Notes: generated by a model not told the origin, from the letters alone. 64,000 nucleotides of DNA from Alphaproteobacteria bacterium (GCA_004297545.1 SCTB01000085.1:1-64000), one strand, 5' to 3'. Positions 1 to 9,469 are shown, counted from the stretch's first letter. A program made the numbers and translations.

Positions 1-1
1 A

Positions 2-742
2 GCGAGCCACGGCGACATGGGCATGATCGTGCGCGGTGACGTCGTCCTCGCCCTCTCCAATTCCGGCGAGGCGAAGGAGCTTCTCGACCTTATCGAATAC
101 ACGCGCCGTTTCGCGATCCCCCTCATCGGCATCACCAGCAAGCCGGAATCCACGCTTGGCACGAAATCCGATGTCGTACTGCTGCTGCCCAACTGCCCCG
201 AGGCCTGCCCGAACGGTCTTGCCCCCACGACCTCGACCACCATGACCATGGCGCTGGGCGATGCGCTGGCTATCACGCTGCTGGAGCGCAAGGGCTTCAC
301 GGCGAAAGATTTCAAGGTTTTCCACCCCGGCGGAAAGCTCGGCCAGCAGCTGATGCGCGTATCCGAAATCATGCACAGGGACGACCGCCTGCCGGTCGCT
401 TCCGAAAACATCCTCGTCTCGCAGGCCGTGAAAATCATCAGCGAAAAAGGTTTCGGCTGCGTGGCGCTGACCGATGAAAACGGGGTTCTGGCCGGAATCA
501 TCACCGACGGCGACATCCGCCGCCATTTGAGCGACGGTCTTCTGGACAAGCCCGCGAAGGACATCATGAGCCGCACGCCGAAGACGGCGGCGCCCGATAC
601 GCTGGTGGCCGAAGCCATGGCGATCATGAACGACCTGAAAAACTCGTTCCGCAAGATCACCACGCTTATCGTCGTGGACAGGGACAACAAGCCTATCGGA
701 TTGTTGCACCTGCATGACTGCCTGCGCGCAGGATTTGCGTGA
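2..742 (+). CDS. kdsD: Arabinose-5-phosphate isomerase (SIS + 2 CBS domains), 5' truncated by window edge
   Basis: Open frame reads ASHGDMGMIVRGDVVLALSNSGEAKELLDLIEYTRR (SIS core) followed by tandem CBS sequence (DIMSRTPKTAAPDTLVAEAM); continues past the left edge. Confidence 0.93.
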   Translation, partial: ASHGDMGMIVRGDVVLALSNSGEAKELLDLIEYTRRFAIPLIGITSKPESTLGTKSDVVLLLPNCPEACPNGLAPTTSTTMTMALGDALAITLLERKGFTAKDFKVFHPGGKLGQQLMRVSEIMHRDDRLPVASENILVSQAVKIISEKGFGCVALTDENGVLAGIITDGDIRRHLSDGLLDKPAKDIMSRTPKTAAPDTLVAEAMAIMNDLKNSFRKITTLIVVDRDNKPIGLLHLHDCLRAGFA

Positions 743-1401
743 CGGCATCCCGGAAAAGACTGCGACATATCCAGCCGCGCCGGCGTCATACGGGCGGCGG
801 GGCCGGCCATACCTGGTTCGTGCGCATCACCAAATTCATCCTCCCCTTAAGCGCGCTGGTCATCATCGGCATCGTCGGCGCGCGGCTGTCGCAGGACCCG
901 CAGACACTGCAGATCGCCGAACTTCCGGCGCAGGAGAAAACAGCGCCCGGGCAGATCGACCTCGTCAAGCCCAAGTACGAGGGGCTGGACGCGGAAAATC
1001 GCCCCTATACGATTTCCGCCGACCGCGCCCACCGCGTGATGGGGCAGGAGCAGGTCGTCGCGATGGAAAACCCCAAGGGCGATATCGCGCTGGAAGACGG
1101 CAGCTGGCTGGCCGTGCAGGCGCTCGAGGGTCTCTACGACAACAAGGCATCGACCCTCGATCTTTCCGGCGGCGTGATCGTTTTTCACGACAGCGGCTAT
1201 GAAATGCACCTGAAGGATGCGCATCTCGACATCCAGACCCGCCACGCGAAAACGGACAATCCGGTGCAGGCGCAGGGACCGGCCGGCGGCATCGATGCGC
1301 AGAATCTTGAAATCAGTGATGCCGGCAACCTGGTCGTCTTCGGCGGCCCGGTGCGCCTGACGCTGTGGAACCGCTCCGCCACGAAGGAGAAACGCGGATG
1401 A
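739..1401 (+). CDS. lptC: LPS export ABC transporter periplasmic protein LptC
   Basis: Single N-terminal TM (FILPLSALVIIGIVGARL) plus LptC-like beta repeats; sits between kdsD and lptA/lptB. Confidence 0.85.
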   Translation: MTASRKRLRHIQPRRRHTGGGAGHTWFVRITKFILPLSALVIIGIVGARLSQDPQTLQIAELPAQEKTAPGQIDLVKPKYEGLDAENRPYTISADRAHRVMGQEQVVAMENPKGDIALEDGSWLAVQALEGLYDNKASTLDLSGGVIVFHDSGYEMHLKDAHLDIQTRHAKTDNPVQAQGPAGGIDAQNLEISDAGNLVVFGGPVRLTLWNRSATKEKRG

Positions 1402-2228
1402 GACTCCTTCTCGTTGTTCTTATCCTTGTAACCTTCACCCTGCCCGCGCTCGCGAAACAGGAGTCATCGTCGCCGCTGCCGGTCGCCTCGAAAGAACCTA
1501 TTGAAATTTCGGCGGCGAAGTCGCTGGAATGGGACCGGAAGAACCATACCTATACAGCGAAGAAAAGCGCTCTGGCCAAACGGGGGCTGTTCCAGATCGC
1601 CGCCGACAGGCTGGTCGCGAAATACCACGGCGCAAAGGGCGCGACGGATATTTACGAGCTGGACGCCGAAGAGAGCGTCGTCATCCAGAACCCGCCTTAT
1701 ACCGCCTATGGCGATCATGCCGTTTATGACGTCGCCACGGGCCATGCGCTGCTGACCGGCCAGAACCTGAAGATCATGACCGAAACCGAAAGCCTGACCG
1801 CAAAAGACAGTGTCGAGTTCTTCGCGCAGGAAAACCGCCTGACCGCGACCGGGGACGCCGTTGCCGTGAAAAGCCCCGATACGCTGAAAGCCGATGTGAT
1901 GAACGCCTATTTTCAAAAGGATGCGCAGGGCAAGCTGGCCATGCACAAGGTCACGGCAAGCGGCCACGTCGTGATACAGACCGCCAAGGAAACGGTCTAC
2001 GGCGATAAAGGCACTTATGACATTCCCGCGCAGAAGGCCGTGCTGACCGGCAAGGTGAAAATATACCAGGACCGCAACTGGCTGGAAGGCACCCGCGCCG
2101 AAGTTGACATGAAAACAGGAATAAGCCAATTATTTGCAGAGGGCAGTCCGGCCACGGAAGGCCGCGTGAAAGGGGTGTTTTACCCCAAAGCCCAAACCCC
2201 AGCGCCCGAGGCCCCGGCGACACCATGA
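1398..2228 (+). CDS. lptA: LptA/OstA-like LPS transport periplasmic protein
   Basis: Signal peptide MRLLLVVLILVTFTLPALA, OstA-type repeats (PIEISAAKSLEWDRKNHTYTAKKSALAKRG); ATG at 1398 preferred over ORF start at 1365. Confidence 0.86.
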   Translation: MRLLLVVLILVTFTLPALAKQESSSPLPVASKEPIEISAAKSLEWDRKNHTYTAKKSALAKRGLFQIAADRLVAKYHGAKGATDIYELDAEESVVIQNPPYTAYGDHAVYDVATGHALLTGQNLKIMTETESLTAKDSVEFFAQENRLTATGDAVAVKSPDTLKADVMNAYFQKDAQGKLAMHKVTASGHVVIQTAKETVYGDKGTYDIPAQKAVLTGKVKIYQDRNWLEGTRAEVDMKTGISQLFAEGSPATEGRVKGVFYPKAQTPAPEAPATP

Positions 2229-3001
2229 CCGAACCGACGTCTGACAGCAAACCGGCCGAGCCGAAACTGGTATCCTCGAATTCCGGGCTTGCTGTCGAGC
2301 ACCTGATGAAGCGCTATCGCCGCCGGCCGGTGTTGCGCGACGTGTCGCTGCATGTGCGCCGCGGGGAAGCGGTCGGGCTTCTGGGCCCCAATGGCGCGGG
2401 CAAGACCACCTGCTTTTACATCGTGACGGGGCTGATTGACGCTGACTCCGGGCATATCCGCCTCGACGGCAAGGACATCACGAAACTGCCGATGTACCGC
2501 CGCGCGCGGCTTGGCATCAGCTATCTGCCGCAGGAGTCCTCCATTTTCCGGGGCTTAAACGTCGAGGATAATATCCGCTCGGTCCTGCAGGTCGTGGAAG
2601 AAGACTATCAGCGCCGCGAACATATGCTGGAGGAACTGCTGGCGGAATTCTCGATCACACATCTGCGCTTCACCCCGGCCATCGCGCTCTCGGGCGGCGA
2701 GCGCCGCCGCGTCGAAATCGCGCGGGCGCTGGCGACGCATCCGCAATTCATCCTGCTCGACGAGCCGCTGGCCGGCATCGACCCCATTGCCGTCGGCGAG
2801 ATCCGCGACCTCGTGCGGCACCTGAAGGACCGCAATATCGGCGTGCTCATCACCGACCACAACGTGCGCGACACGCTCGACATCGTGGACCGCGCCTATA
2901 TCCTGCACGGCGGACAGGTGCTGATGGAAGGCAAGCCCTCCGACATCGTCGCGCACAAGGACGTGCGCCGGGTTTATCTGGGTGAGAAGTTCAGCCTCTA
3001 A
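2225..3001 (+). CDS. lptB: LPS export ABC transporter ATP-binding protein LptB
   Basis: Walker A GPNGAGKTT, signature LSGGERRRVEIARAL, Walker B FILLDEP; overlaps lptA stop. Confidence 0.96.
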   Translation: MTEPTSDSKPAEPKLVSSNSGLAVEHLMKRYRRRPVLRDVSLHVRRGEAVGLLGPNGAGKTTCFYIVTGLIDADSGHIRLDGKDITKLPMYRRARLGISYLPQESSIFRGLNVEDNIRSVLQVVEEDYQRREHMLEELLAEFSITHLRFTPAIALSGGERRRVEIARALATHPQFILLDEPLAGIDPIAVGEIRDLVRHLKDRNIGVLITDHNVRDTLDIVDRAYILHGGQVLMEGKPSDIVAHKDVRRVYLGEKFSL

Positions 3002-3043
3002 ACCTGTTGACATATTCTACCTGCCGTCGTTTACTGAAGTATC

Positions 3044-3592
3044 ATGAAATTGCGATTCTTCCTCGACTCAGAGTTCAACGAGCACGCGAAGCCGTTTGCG
3101 CTCGACCCCATCAGCATATCGCTTGTCCCTGAAGACAGGACAGCCCCCGATTATTACGGCGTCAGTCGCGATTTCGATGCCTCAAAAATCACGCCGTGGT
3201 TGCAGGACAATGTGGTGAAGCACCTGCCGGCCGAGCAGAACCGGCGCAGCAATGCCGAAATCCGCGATGAGATGGTCGAATACCTGAAAGACTTTTCGAC
3301 AAAGGATAACCCCGTCACATCCATTGAAATCTGGGCCTATAACGGCGCGACCGACCAGGTGGTGATGGCGAATTTTTTCGGCGGGCTGACATCCTTGCGC
3401 GCGGCGTTCAAGGCGGCGGGCCTGCCCTCGCCGCAGTTCCGCGAGCTGAAAGACCTCACCCGCGCCACGGGCGAAAGCCTCCCGCCGCCCGCCAATGCCC
3501 ACGACTGCCACGAAGACGCCCTCTGGGCGCGGGAGCTGTTCGAAACCCTTGCGCCCAAGCTGCCGCCGGCCCGGAAGTTCCTGATGGAGTAG
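3044..3592 (+). CDS. 3'-5' exoribonuclease, Rv2179c-like (DEDD-type)
   Basis: MKLRFFLDSEFNEH...PISISLVPEDR resembles the DxE start of Rv2179c-like exoribonucleases. Confidence 0.65.
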   Translation: MKLRFFLDSEFNEHAKPFALDPISISLVPEDRTAPDYYGVSRDFDASKITPWLQDNVVKHLPAEQNRRSNAEIRDEMVEYLKDFSTKDNPVTSIEIWAYNGATDQVVMANFFGGLTSLRAAFKAAGLPSPQFRELKDLTRATGESLPPPANAHDCHEDALWARELFETLAPKLPPARKFLME

Positions 3593-3664
3593 AAAAACCC
3601 TTGTTTTAAAGGGTATTCGCCTTAAAGCTACCGAAATGCTATATTACCGGTAAGGGGGAAACCG

Positions 3665-5227
3665 ATGGCCATTAACCAGCGCCTCGACCTGAAACAGGGC
3701 CAGACCCTGACCATGACGCCGCAGCTGCAGCAGGCTATCAAGCTTCTGCAGATGTCGAATATCGAGCTTTCCGAATTCGTCGAGGCGGAGCTGGAGAAAA
3801 ACCCCCTGCTGGAACGCGACGACAGCATGTCGTCGGAAAAGCCTGCCGAAAGTCCCGAGCCAGAGGCGCCTGCGACCGGAGAGGACGGCGAGCCGCTGCC
3901 CCCCCGCGACGATGCTGAGTCCGACGCGCCGCCGGAACGCGTCGAAGCGCCTCTTGAAAATGACGGCGGCGAGCGGGAACTGGATACGGATTTCGACAAT
4001 GTTTTCACCGGCGGCGGCATGGCGGAGCAGGAAGGCGGCTATGACGCCTTTGCGACCTCGTCCTTTGCCAGCGCCGGCAAGGGCGGCAGTCTGAAGTTCG
4101 ACGACCCCGAATACAGTTTCGAGAATAACATGGCGAAGGAAACGACCCTTCGCGACTATCTGCAGGACCAGATCAGCCTGGAGTTCGAGGATAACAGCGA
4201 CCGCGCGATTGCGCTGGTGCTGCTCGATTACCTGGATGAGTCCGGCTATATCCGCACGGATATCCCGGCGCTTGCCTCGCGCCTCGGCTGCGCGGCGGAC
4301 CGCGTGGAGAAAGTGCTCGACAAGCTGCAGCATCTCGACCCCGCCGGGCTTTTCGCGCGAAACTTAAGCGAATGTTTATCGCTGCAATTGCGGGAGCAGG
4401 ACCGGCTCGACCCCGCCATGCAGGCGCTGCTGAAAAACCTCGACGTGCTGGCGAGCCACGACCTGAAGAAGCTGAAAACCCTTTGCGGCGTGGACGAGGC
4501 CGACCTCAAGGAAATGATTTCCGAGATCAAGGCGCTGAACCCCAAGCCCGCGCTGGAGTTCGAGCATTTCGTCTCGCAGACCGTCATCCCGGATGTGCTG
4601 ATGCGCCCGCTGCCGAAATCCAAAGGCGGCGGCTGGGCCGTCGAACTCAACAACGACACGCTGCCGCGCGTACTGGTGAATAAAACTTACTATACTGAAA
4701 TCAGCAACAGCGCGAAGGCGAAGAAGGACAAAGAGTATTTATCCGAGCAGCTCAATACCGCCAACTGGCTGGTCAAGGCGCTGGACCAGCGCGCGGAAAC
4801 GATTTTGAAAACCGCTTCCGAAATCATCCTGCAGCAGGAGGCGTTTTTTCTGTATGGCGTCGAATTCCTGAAACCGCTGGTGCTGAAAGACATCGCGGAA
4901 GTCATCGGCATGCACGAAAGCACCGTGTCGCGCGTGACGACGAACAAATACATCGGCACGCCGCGCGGCGTTTTCGAGCTGAAATATTTCTTTACCAGCG
5001 GCGTGTCGTCGACGGATGGCGCCGCGGAGTTTTCATCGGAGGCCATCAAGGCGCGCATCAAAAGCCTGATCGATGCCGAGAAACCCTCCGCCATATTGTC
5101 GGACGACGATCTTGTCGTATCACTCAAAAAAGACGGTATCGACATCGCCAGACGCACCGTGGCGAAGTACCGGGAAGCTATGAAAATAGCCTCCTCCGTG
5201 CAGCGGCGGCGTCAGAAAAACACCTAA
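3665..5227 (+). CDS. rpoN: RNA polymerase sigma-54 factor
   Basis: N-terminal QGQTLTMTPQLQQAIKLLQMSNIEL; C-terminal RpoN box ARRTVAKYREAMKI. Confidence 0.97.
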   Translation: MAINQRLDLKQGQTLTMTPQLQQAIKLLQMSNIELSEFVEAELEKNPLLERDDSMSSEKPAESPEPEAPATGEDGEPLPPRDDAESDAPPERVEAPLENDGGERELDTDFDNVFTGGGMAEQEGGYDAFATSSFASAGKGGSLKFDDPEYSFENNMAKETTLRDYLQDQISLEFEDNSDRAIALVLLDYLDESGYIRTDIPALASRLGCAADRVEKVLDKLQHLDPAGLFARNLSECLSLQLREQDRLDPAMQALLKNLDVLASHDLKKLKTLCGVDEADLKEMISEIKALNPKPALEFEHFVSQTVIPDVLMRPLPKSKGGGWAVELNNDTLPRVLVNKTYYTEISNSAKAKKDKEYLSEQLNTANWLVKALDQRAETILKTASEIILQQEAFFLYGVEFLKPLVLKDIAEVIGMHESTVSRVTTNKYIGTPRGVFELKYFFTSGVSSTDGAAEFSSEAIKARIKSLIDAEKPSAILSDDDLVVSLKKDGIDIARRTVAKYREAMKIASSVQRRRQKNT

Positions 5228-5401
5228 AACTTTGTAAATATTCAAGAAAGCGGGTATCCCCGGCGTGGAATGCTTGACTTTGTCTATGAAAAACGATAAT
5301 TGATATTGATTTTAAAGGGGCCGGAGACCAAGATTTCCGGGCTGTTTTAGGGCATAATGCCCTCTAACAGCCAACAACGTAATTGCAGGGTTTCAAACAA
5401 A

Positions 5402-6100
5402 ATGCAGCTGACAGTCAAAGGCAAACACCTCGATGTGGGGGACAGCTTGCGCGAGCACGTGCGGGCCAACTTAACGCATACCGCCGGCAAATATTTCCGC
5501 GACCCGGTCGAAGCGACCGTCGTTTTCACCAAGGAAAAGAACCGCCGCTACAAGGCCGATATCTCGATCCATGTCGGCTCGGGCATCGTGCTGCAGGCAG
5601 CCTCCGAGGCAGATGATCCCTACCCCGCTTTCGATGTTGCATCGCAGCGCGTGGCGACCAGGCTTTCCCGCTACAAGGATCGCCTGCGCGACCATCACCG
5701 CCAGGAAGGGCTTTCCGAGGCCGCGACCGCCGCCTATACGACTTTCAGCAGCAACGAGAACGAGGCAGAGACCGCCAAGGGCGGCCCCGCTATCGTGGCT
5801 GAAATGCAGACGCAGGTGCCCACGCTGGCCGTCAGCGACGCCGTCATGCGCCTGGAGCTGGGCGACCTGCCCGCGCTCCTGTTCCGCAACCCGGGACACG
5901 GCGGCTATAACATGGTTTACCGCCGCAAGGACGGCAATATCGGCTGGGTCGACCCGGAAAACGGCAAGAAGAAAGAAAAGCCTGCTCCGGCAGCTGCGGC
6001 TGCAAAACCGACGAAAGCCGCGAAGACAGCGAAGGCGGCTGCAAAACCGGCCGCAAAACCTTTGAAAAAGGCCAAGGCGAAGTCATCCAGACGGAAGTAG
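5402..6100 (+). CDS. hpf: Long-form ribosome hibernation-promoting factor (HPF/RaiA) with Ala/Lys-rich C-terminal tail
   Basis: MQLTVKGKHLDVGDSLREHV...VEATVVFTKEKNRRYKADISIHV; C-terminal domain LFRNPGHGGYNMVYRRKDGNIGWVDPE; start at 5402. Confidence 0.93.
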   Translation: MQLTVKGKHLDVGDSLREHVRANLTHTAGKYFRDPVEATVVFTKEKNRRYKADISIHVGSGIVLQAASEADDPYPAFDVASQRVATRLSRYKDRLRDHHRQEGLSEAATAAYTTFSSNENEAETAKGGPAIVAEMQTQVPTLAVSDAVMRLELGDLPALLFRNPGHGGYNMVYRRKDGNIGWVDPENGKKKEKPAPAAAAAKPTKAAKTAKAAAKPAAKPLKKAKAKSSRRK

Positions 6101-6147
6101 TATCCGTATACATAAAAGAGACCAAGAAACGAAAAAACCAGAGACGT

Positions 6148-6657
6148 GTGTATGCCGGAATACTTGAAATTTCCGGCATGCTTTTGGGCAGAAAAAAGCA
6201 ACAGATGATAACAGCGGATCTCATCATCCCGGACCTGAAGGCTACCAGCAAGAAACAGGCTTTCCGGCAGCTCGCCGAGGCGACGGTCGGCATTTTCGGC
6301 GGCAATCCGGAGCGCGTGCTGGACGCGCTGATGGACCGCGAACGTATCGGCTCCACCGGCATCGGCGCCGGCGTCGCTATCCCGCATATAAAGCTGCCGC
6401 ATGTCACGAAGCTTTATGGCGTGCTCGCGCGGCTTGAAAAGCCCATCGATTACGACGCAATCGACACGAAGCCCGTCGACCTTATTTTCATGCTGGTGGC
6501 GCCGTCGGAGAGCAAGACCACGCAGCACCTGAAGATGCTGGCGCATATCTCGCGCCTGCTGAAGGACGAAAACACCTGCCAGGCCATCCGCAGCAGCTGC
6601 GAACAGGCCAAGATCGCCGAAGTCCTGACCAAGTGGGCGCAGAACCAGGCGGCTTAA
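6148..6657 (+). CDS. ptsN: PTS IIA-like nitrogen regulatory protein PtsN
   Basis: DRERIGSTGIGAGVAIPHIKLPHV (active-site His), downstream of rpoN-hpf; true start may be internal (6178 or 6205). Confidence 0.93.
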   Translation: MYAGILEISGMLLGRKKQQMITADLIIPDLKATSKKQAFRQLAEATVGIFGGNPERVLDALMDRERIGSTGIGAGVAIPHIKLPHVTKLYGVLARLEKPIDYDAIDTKPVDLIFMLVAPSESKTTQHLKMLAHISRLLKDENTCQAIRSSCEQAKIAEVLTKWAQNQAA

Positions 6658-6668
6658 TCAAAAGACAT

Positions 6669-6780
6669 GTCATTCCGGCGAAAGCCTGAATCCACGGACT
6701 GCAACAGTGCAGCTAACTGTATACTGGCCTGTTGCCTGAAAGGTAAATGTCCGTGGACCCCGGCCTTCGCCGGGGCAACA
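6669..6780. repeat. Imperfect inverted-repeat intergenic element
   Basis: Left arm gtcattccggcgaaagcctgaatccacggac; right arm gtccgtggaccccggccttcgccggggcaac; arms are imperfect reverse complements. Confidence 0.7.
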
Positions 6781-6794
6781 TCAGGTTTGTTGGA

Positions 6795-7025
6795 TTAATG
6801 AACCGCGACGAGGTCGAGTTCGTGGCTGCGTGCGCTCTGGAAGGCAGCATCTGGGTTGCCCTGCACGGTCAGCGCCGTGCCGTCGGCCGCGTGAAGCACC
6901 CAGGCGGGCTTGCCGTTGACCTTGTACTGCTTGACGTAGCCTACTTCTTCGAGCCCCAGTTCCTTCAGGTCGTTCTGGGACATCAGGAAAGGGATCATGT
7001 GGTCGGGAAGAAAATTGCTTTTCAT
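6795..7025 (-). CDS. DUF1150 family protein
   Basis: Small protein MKSNFLPDHM...LGLEEVGYVKQYKVNGKPAWVLHAADGTAL adjacent to Hsp20, as in other alphaproteobacteria. Confidence 0.8.
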   Translation of the reverse strand: MKSNFLPDHMIPFLMSQNDLKELGLEEVGYVKQYKVNGKPAWVLHAADGTALTVQGNPDAAFQSARSHELDLVAVH

Positions 7026-7041
7026 GCTGTGCCTCGCCCCC

Positions 7042-7527
7042 TTATTCTACTTTACTTTTGTCGTTCTTGTCATTGGAAACATCGATGGTCTGCGATTTTT
7101 TGCTGTCTTTTCCGGACTTTATGGCGATTGTTTGAACCTCCCGGTCGGGCAGGATGCGGCGCAAATCGACGTTAAGCAGCCCGTTATCGAGCGCCGCGCC
7201 CATCACCTCGACATCTTCGCTTAATATGAAAGATCGCTGGAACTGCCGGGTGGCGATGCCTCGATGCAGGAAGACACGGTTCTCCTCCTCTTCGGATTGC
7301 TTGCGGCCGCGGATGATCAGCTGGTTCTGTTCAATCTGGACCGAGAGGTCATCCATCTCGAAGCCCGCGACGGCGATGGTGATGCGCAGGCGGGTTTCGC
7401 CCAGCTGCTCGATGTTATAGGGCGGATAGCCTTCGCCAGCACTGCGCTGCACGCGGTCGAGCGCGCGTTCGAATTCGTCGAAACCGAGCAGGAAAGGGCT
7501 GTCGAAAAGGGACAGGCGGCGGGTCAT
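7042..7527 (-). CDS. Hsp20/IbpA-type small heat shock protein
   Basis: Alpha-crystallin domain: YPPYNIEQLGETRLRITIAVAGFEMDDLSVQIEQNQLIIRG...ALDNGLLNVDLRR. Confidence 0.95.
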   Translation of the reverse strand: MTRRLSLFDSPFLLGFDEFERALDRVQRSAGEGYPPYNIEQLGETRLRITIAVAGFEMDDLSVQIEQNQLIIRGRKQSEEEENRVFLHRGIATRQFQRSFILSEDVEVMGAALDNGLLNVDLRRILPDREVQTIAIKSGKDSKKSQTIDVSNDKNDKSKVE

Positions 7528-7655
7528 GTCGTCAGGGCTCCTTAAAAATCAAAGCGAGCGATATATCGCGGCGCCCCCTTCAATGGGCAGCGCCGTCATA
7601 CTTATGATATATGATGGATAAAGACGAAAGCAAGAAGCCGGAATAGCCAGCAATA

Positions 7656-8240
7656 TTAAGGCTTTGGCGGTTTCGGCGCAGCCGGTTTGGGCGCCTTGTC
7701 CCGCAGCGCCACCAGCGTCTCGCGCATGTCCTTCAGTGATTCTTTCATGAAATGGCGCTGGTTTTCGCGGTAGGCGAGCTCGAGCCCCTGCGGGTCGATG
7801 GGGTGGCGCCTCTTCCAGAACTCGAGACTGTCGGGAGTCAAGGGGCGGTAGGTGAGATCAAAATCGCGCTCGGCCACTTCGAGGACTTTCAGGACGTCCT
7901 CGAAAGCGGAAAGCCTGCCGTCCGTCTTCGCAGCAGGCGAGCGCGTGAGATCTTCGGAAAGGCCAATCACCTGCCGTATATCCTTCGCCTGATAACGCGC
8001 ACTGACGCGGGAGAAAACTTCCTTCAGCATCTTGTCCTCCTTCAGGTCGGAGGCCGCGAACATCACGGCGGCGGGCCAGCGGAAGGTTTCCTGCACGCGC
8101 ATATGGTCGGGCAGCGTGAGCTGTTCCTTGCCCTGCATAAAGGCGCGGCTCCAGGCGACGAGGTCCTGTATCTTCTGCGTCATCGCCTTGTGTATTTCTT
8201 CCAGCGCCTTTTCGCGCTCTTCGCGGAATTTACGGTCCAT
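7656..8240 (-). CDS. Uncharacterised protein, tandem paralog copy B
   Basis: Intact ORF; clear similarity to the adjacent ORF 8230-8832 (KFREEREKALEEI, DGRLSAFEDVLKVLEVAERDFDLTYRPL). Confidence 0.75.
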   Translation of the reverse strand: MDRKFREEREKALEEIHKAMTQKIQDLVAWSRAFMQGKEQLTLPDHMRVQETFRWPAAVMFAASDLKEDKMLKEVFSRVSARYQAKDIRQVIGLSEDLTRSPAAKTDGRLSAFEDVLKVLEVAERDFDLTYRPLTPDSLEFWKRRHPIDPQGLELAYRENQRHFMKESLKDMRETLVALRDKAPKPAAPKPPKP

Positions 8241-8832
8241 GATGTTTTACCCTGGCGGCTGCCGGCGCGGACTGTGGATTTTTCATGCCTTCGAGCATGT
8301 CACGGATGCTGCTGATTTGCTCTTTCATGCATTTTTCATGCGCCGCACGATGGGCGGCCTGGATATCGCTGTCATCGCCAGGATGACGGCGGCGCCAGTC
8401 GTCGACTTCGTCGCCGCGCAGGGGGCGATAGGTGATGGAAAAATCCCGCTCCGCGATATCGAGGGATTTCAGAATGGTTTCGAAAGCGTTGAGCCTGCCA
8501 TCCAGCTTCGCCTCAGGCGACAGCTGCAGGTCGTCCATCAGCCCCAGCACCTGGCGGCGGTCGGGAAGGTCGTAGCGGACAGAGACATGGGAGAAAGCCT
8601 CTTTCAGCCCCTTTTCCTCCTTCATGTCGGCGACGATATACAGGACGGCGACCGGCCAGTTGAAGCCCTCTTCGTCCCGCACGTAGTCCGCCATCGACTG
8701 TTTCCGGTCCTCCTCGGGAGTCCGTTTCGAGGTGATGCCGGAGAGGCGATTGATGCGCTCGATGCAGGCGTCGCGGATTTCCTCCAGCGCGCGGTCTCGG
8801 CCTTCCCTGAATTTTTTGTCAAAATCGCTCAT
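8230..8832 (-). CDS. Uncharacterised protein, tandem paralog copy A
   Basis: Intact ORF; KFREGRDRALEEI, DGRLNAFETILKSLDIAERDFSITYRPL match the neighbouring copy; overlaps it by a few bases. Confidence 0.75.
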   Translation of the reverse strand: MSDFDKKFREGRDRALEEIRDACIERINRLSGITSKRTPEEDRKQSMADYVRDEEGFNWPVAVLYIVADMKEEKGLKEAFSHVSVRYDLPDRRQVLGLMDDLQLSPEAKLDGRLNAFETILKSLDIAERDFSITYRPLRGDEVDDWRRRHPGDDSDIQAAHRAAHEKCMKEQISSIRDMLEGMKNPQSAPAAARVKHHGP

Positions 8833-9272
8833 GCTTTATTCCTGAACGCTTTTTCCACCGCCTCGAAAGGCAGCAGGATGGAATTATGCCGCGCCTTGTA
8901 GTCCTTGACCGGCTCCAGAATAATCAGTTTCGCCCAGTCGCCGGAGGGCACGACAGGCTTGCCGTTCAGCATGTCCTCAAGCTCCTGTCCCGCCCGAGCC
9001 ACGTCTGCGCGCGTCTTGCCGATAATAGCCTTCTTCATGACGGCGACGACGGATTTTGTCAAGGCGCAGGCCTCCACCTCGAAACCAAAGGCGCTGATTT
9101 TGTCCCCCGTCAGTTTCAGTTCGACCTCGATCTCGGACCCGCAGATGGGGCTGACGGCACGGGCTGTCAGCTGCGGCTTGTCAATGTGCTGCGGCAGCGC
9201 GACCTGCCCGGAGAGCGCGATGAGTTCTTCGTTGTAGAAGGAGATTAATTTGTCGTCATCATCAAGGGTCAA
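8829..9272 (-). CDS. Iron-sulfur cluster assembly scaffold protein (IscU/NifU-N-like)
   Basis: Conserved Cys positions SPICGSEIEVELKL and ACALTKSVVAVM, IGKTRADV; start probably TTG near 9272 (ORF runs to 9332). Confidence 0.82.
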   Translation of the reverse strand: MTLDDDDKLISFYNEELIALSGQVALPQHIDKPQLTARAVSPICGSEIEVELKLTGDKISAFGFEVEACALTKSVVAVMKKAIIGKTRADVARAGQELEDMLNGKPVVPSGDWAKLIILEPVKDYKARHNSILLPFEAVEKAFRNKA

Positions 9273-9469
9273 GCGGCACCCTTGTAGGACTTCGCCCCCG
9301 TGGTCGCCACCTTGGTGAAGACGCGGTCGCAATAGCCGCAGGTCACGGCCTCCTGCCCGTTGAACGTGTAATAGACTTTCGGGTGACCAAGCGCGCCGCC
9401 CCCGCCGTTGCAGGCCACCTGATGCTTGTCCTGCGGGACGAGGAAGATTTCGGGATCTTTTGTGGTCAT
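9269..9469 (-). CDS. Zinc-finger (zf-CHCC) domain protein
   Basis: VACNGGGGALGHPKVYYTFNGQEAVTCGYCDRVF. Confidence 0.88.
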   Translation of the reverse strand: MTTKDPEIFLVPQDKHQVACNGGGGALGHPKVYYTFNGQEAVTCGYCDRVFTKVATTGAKSYKGAA

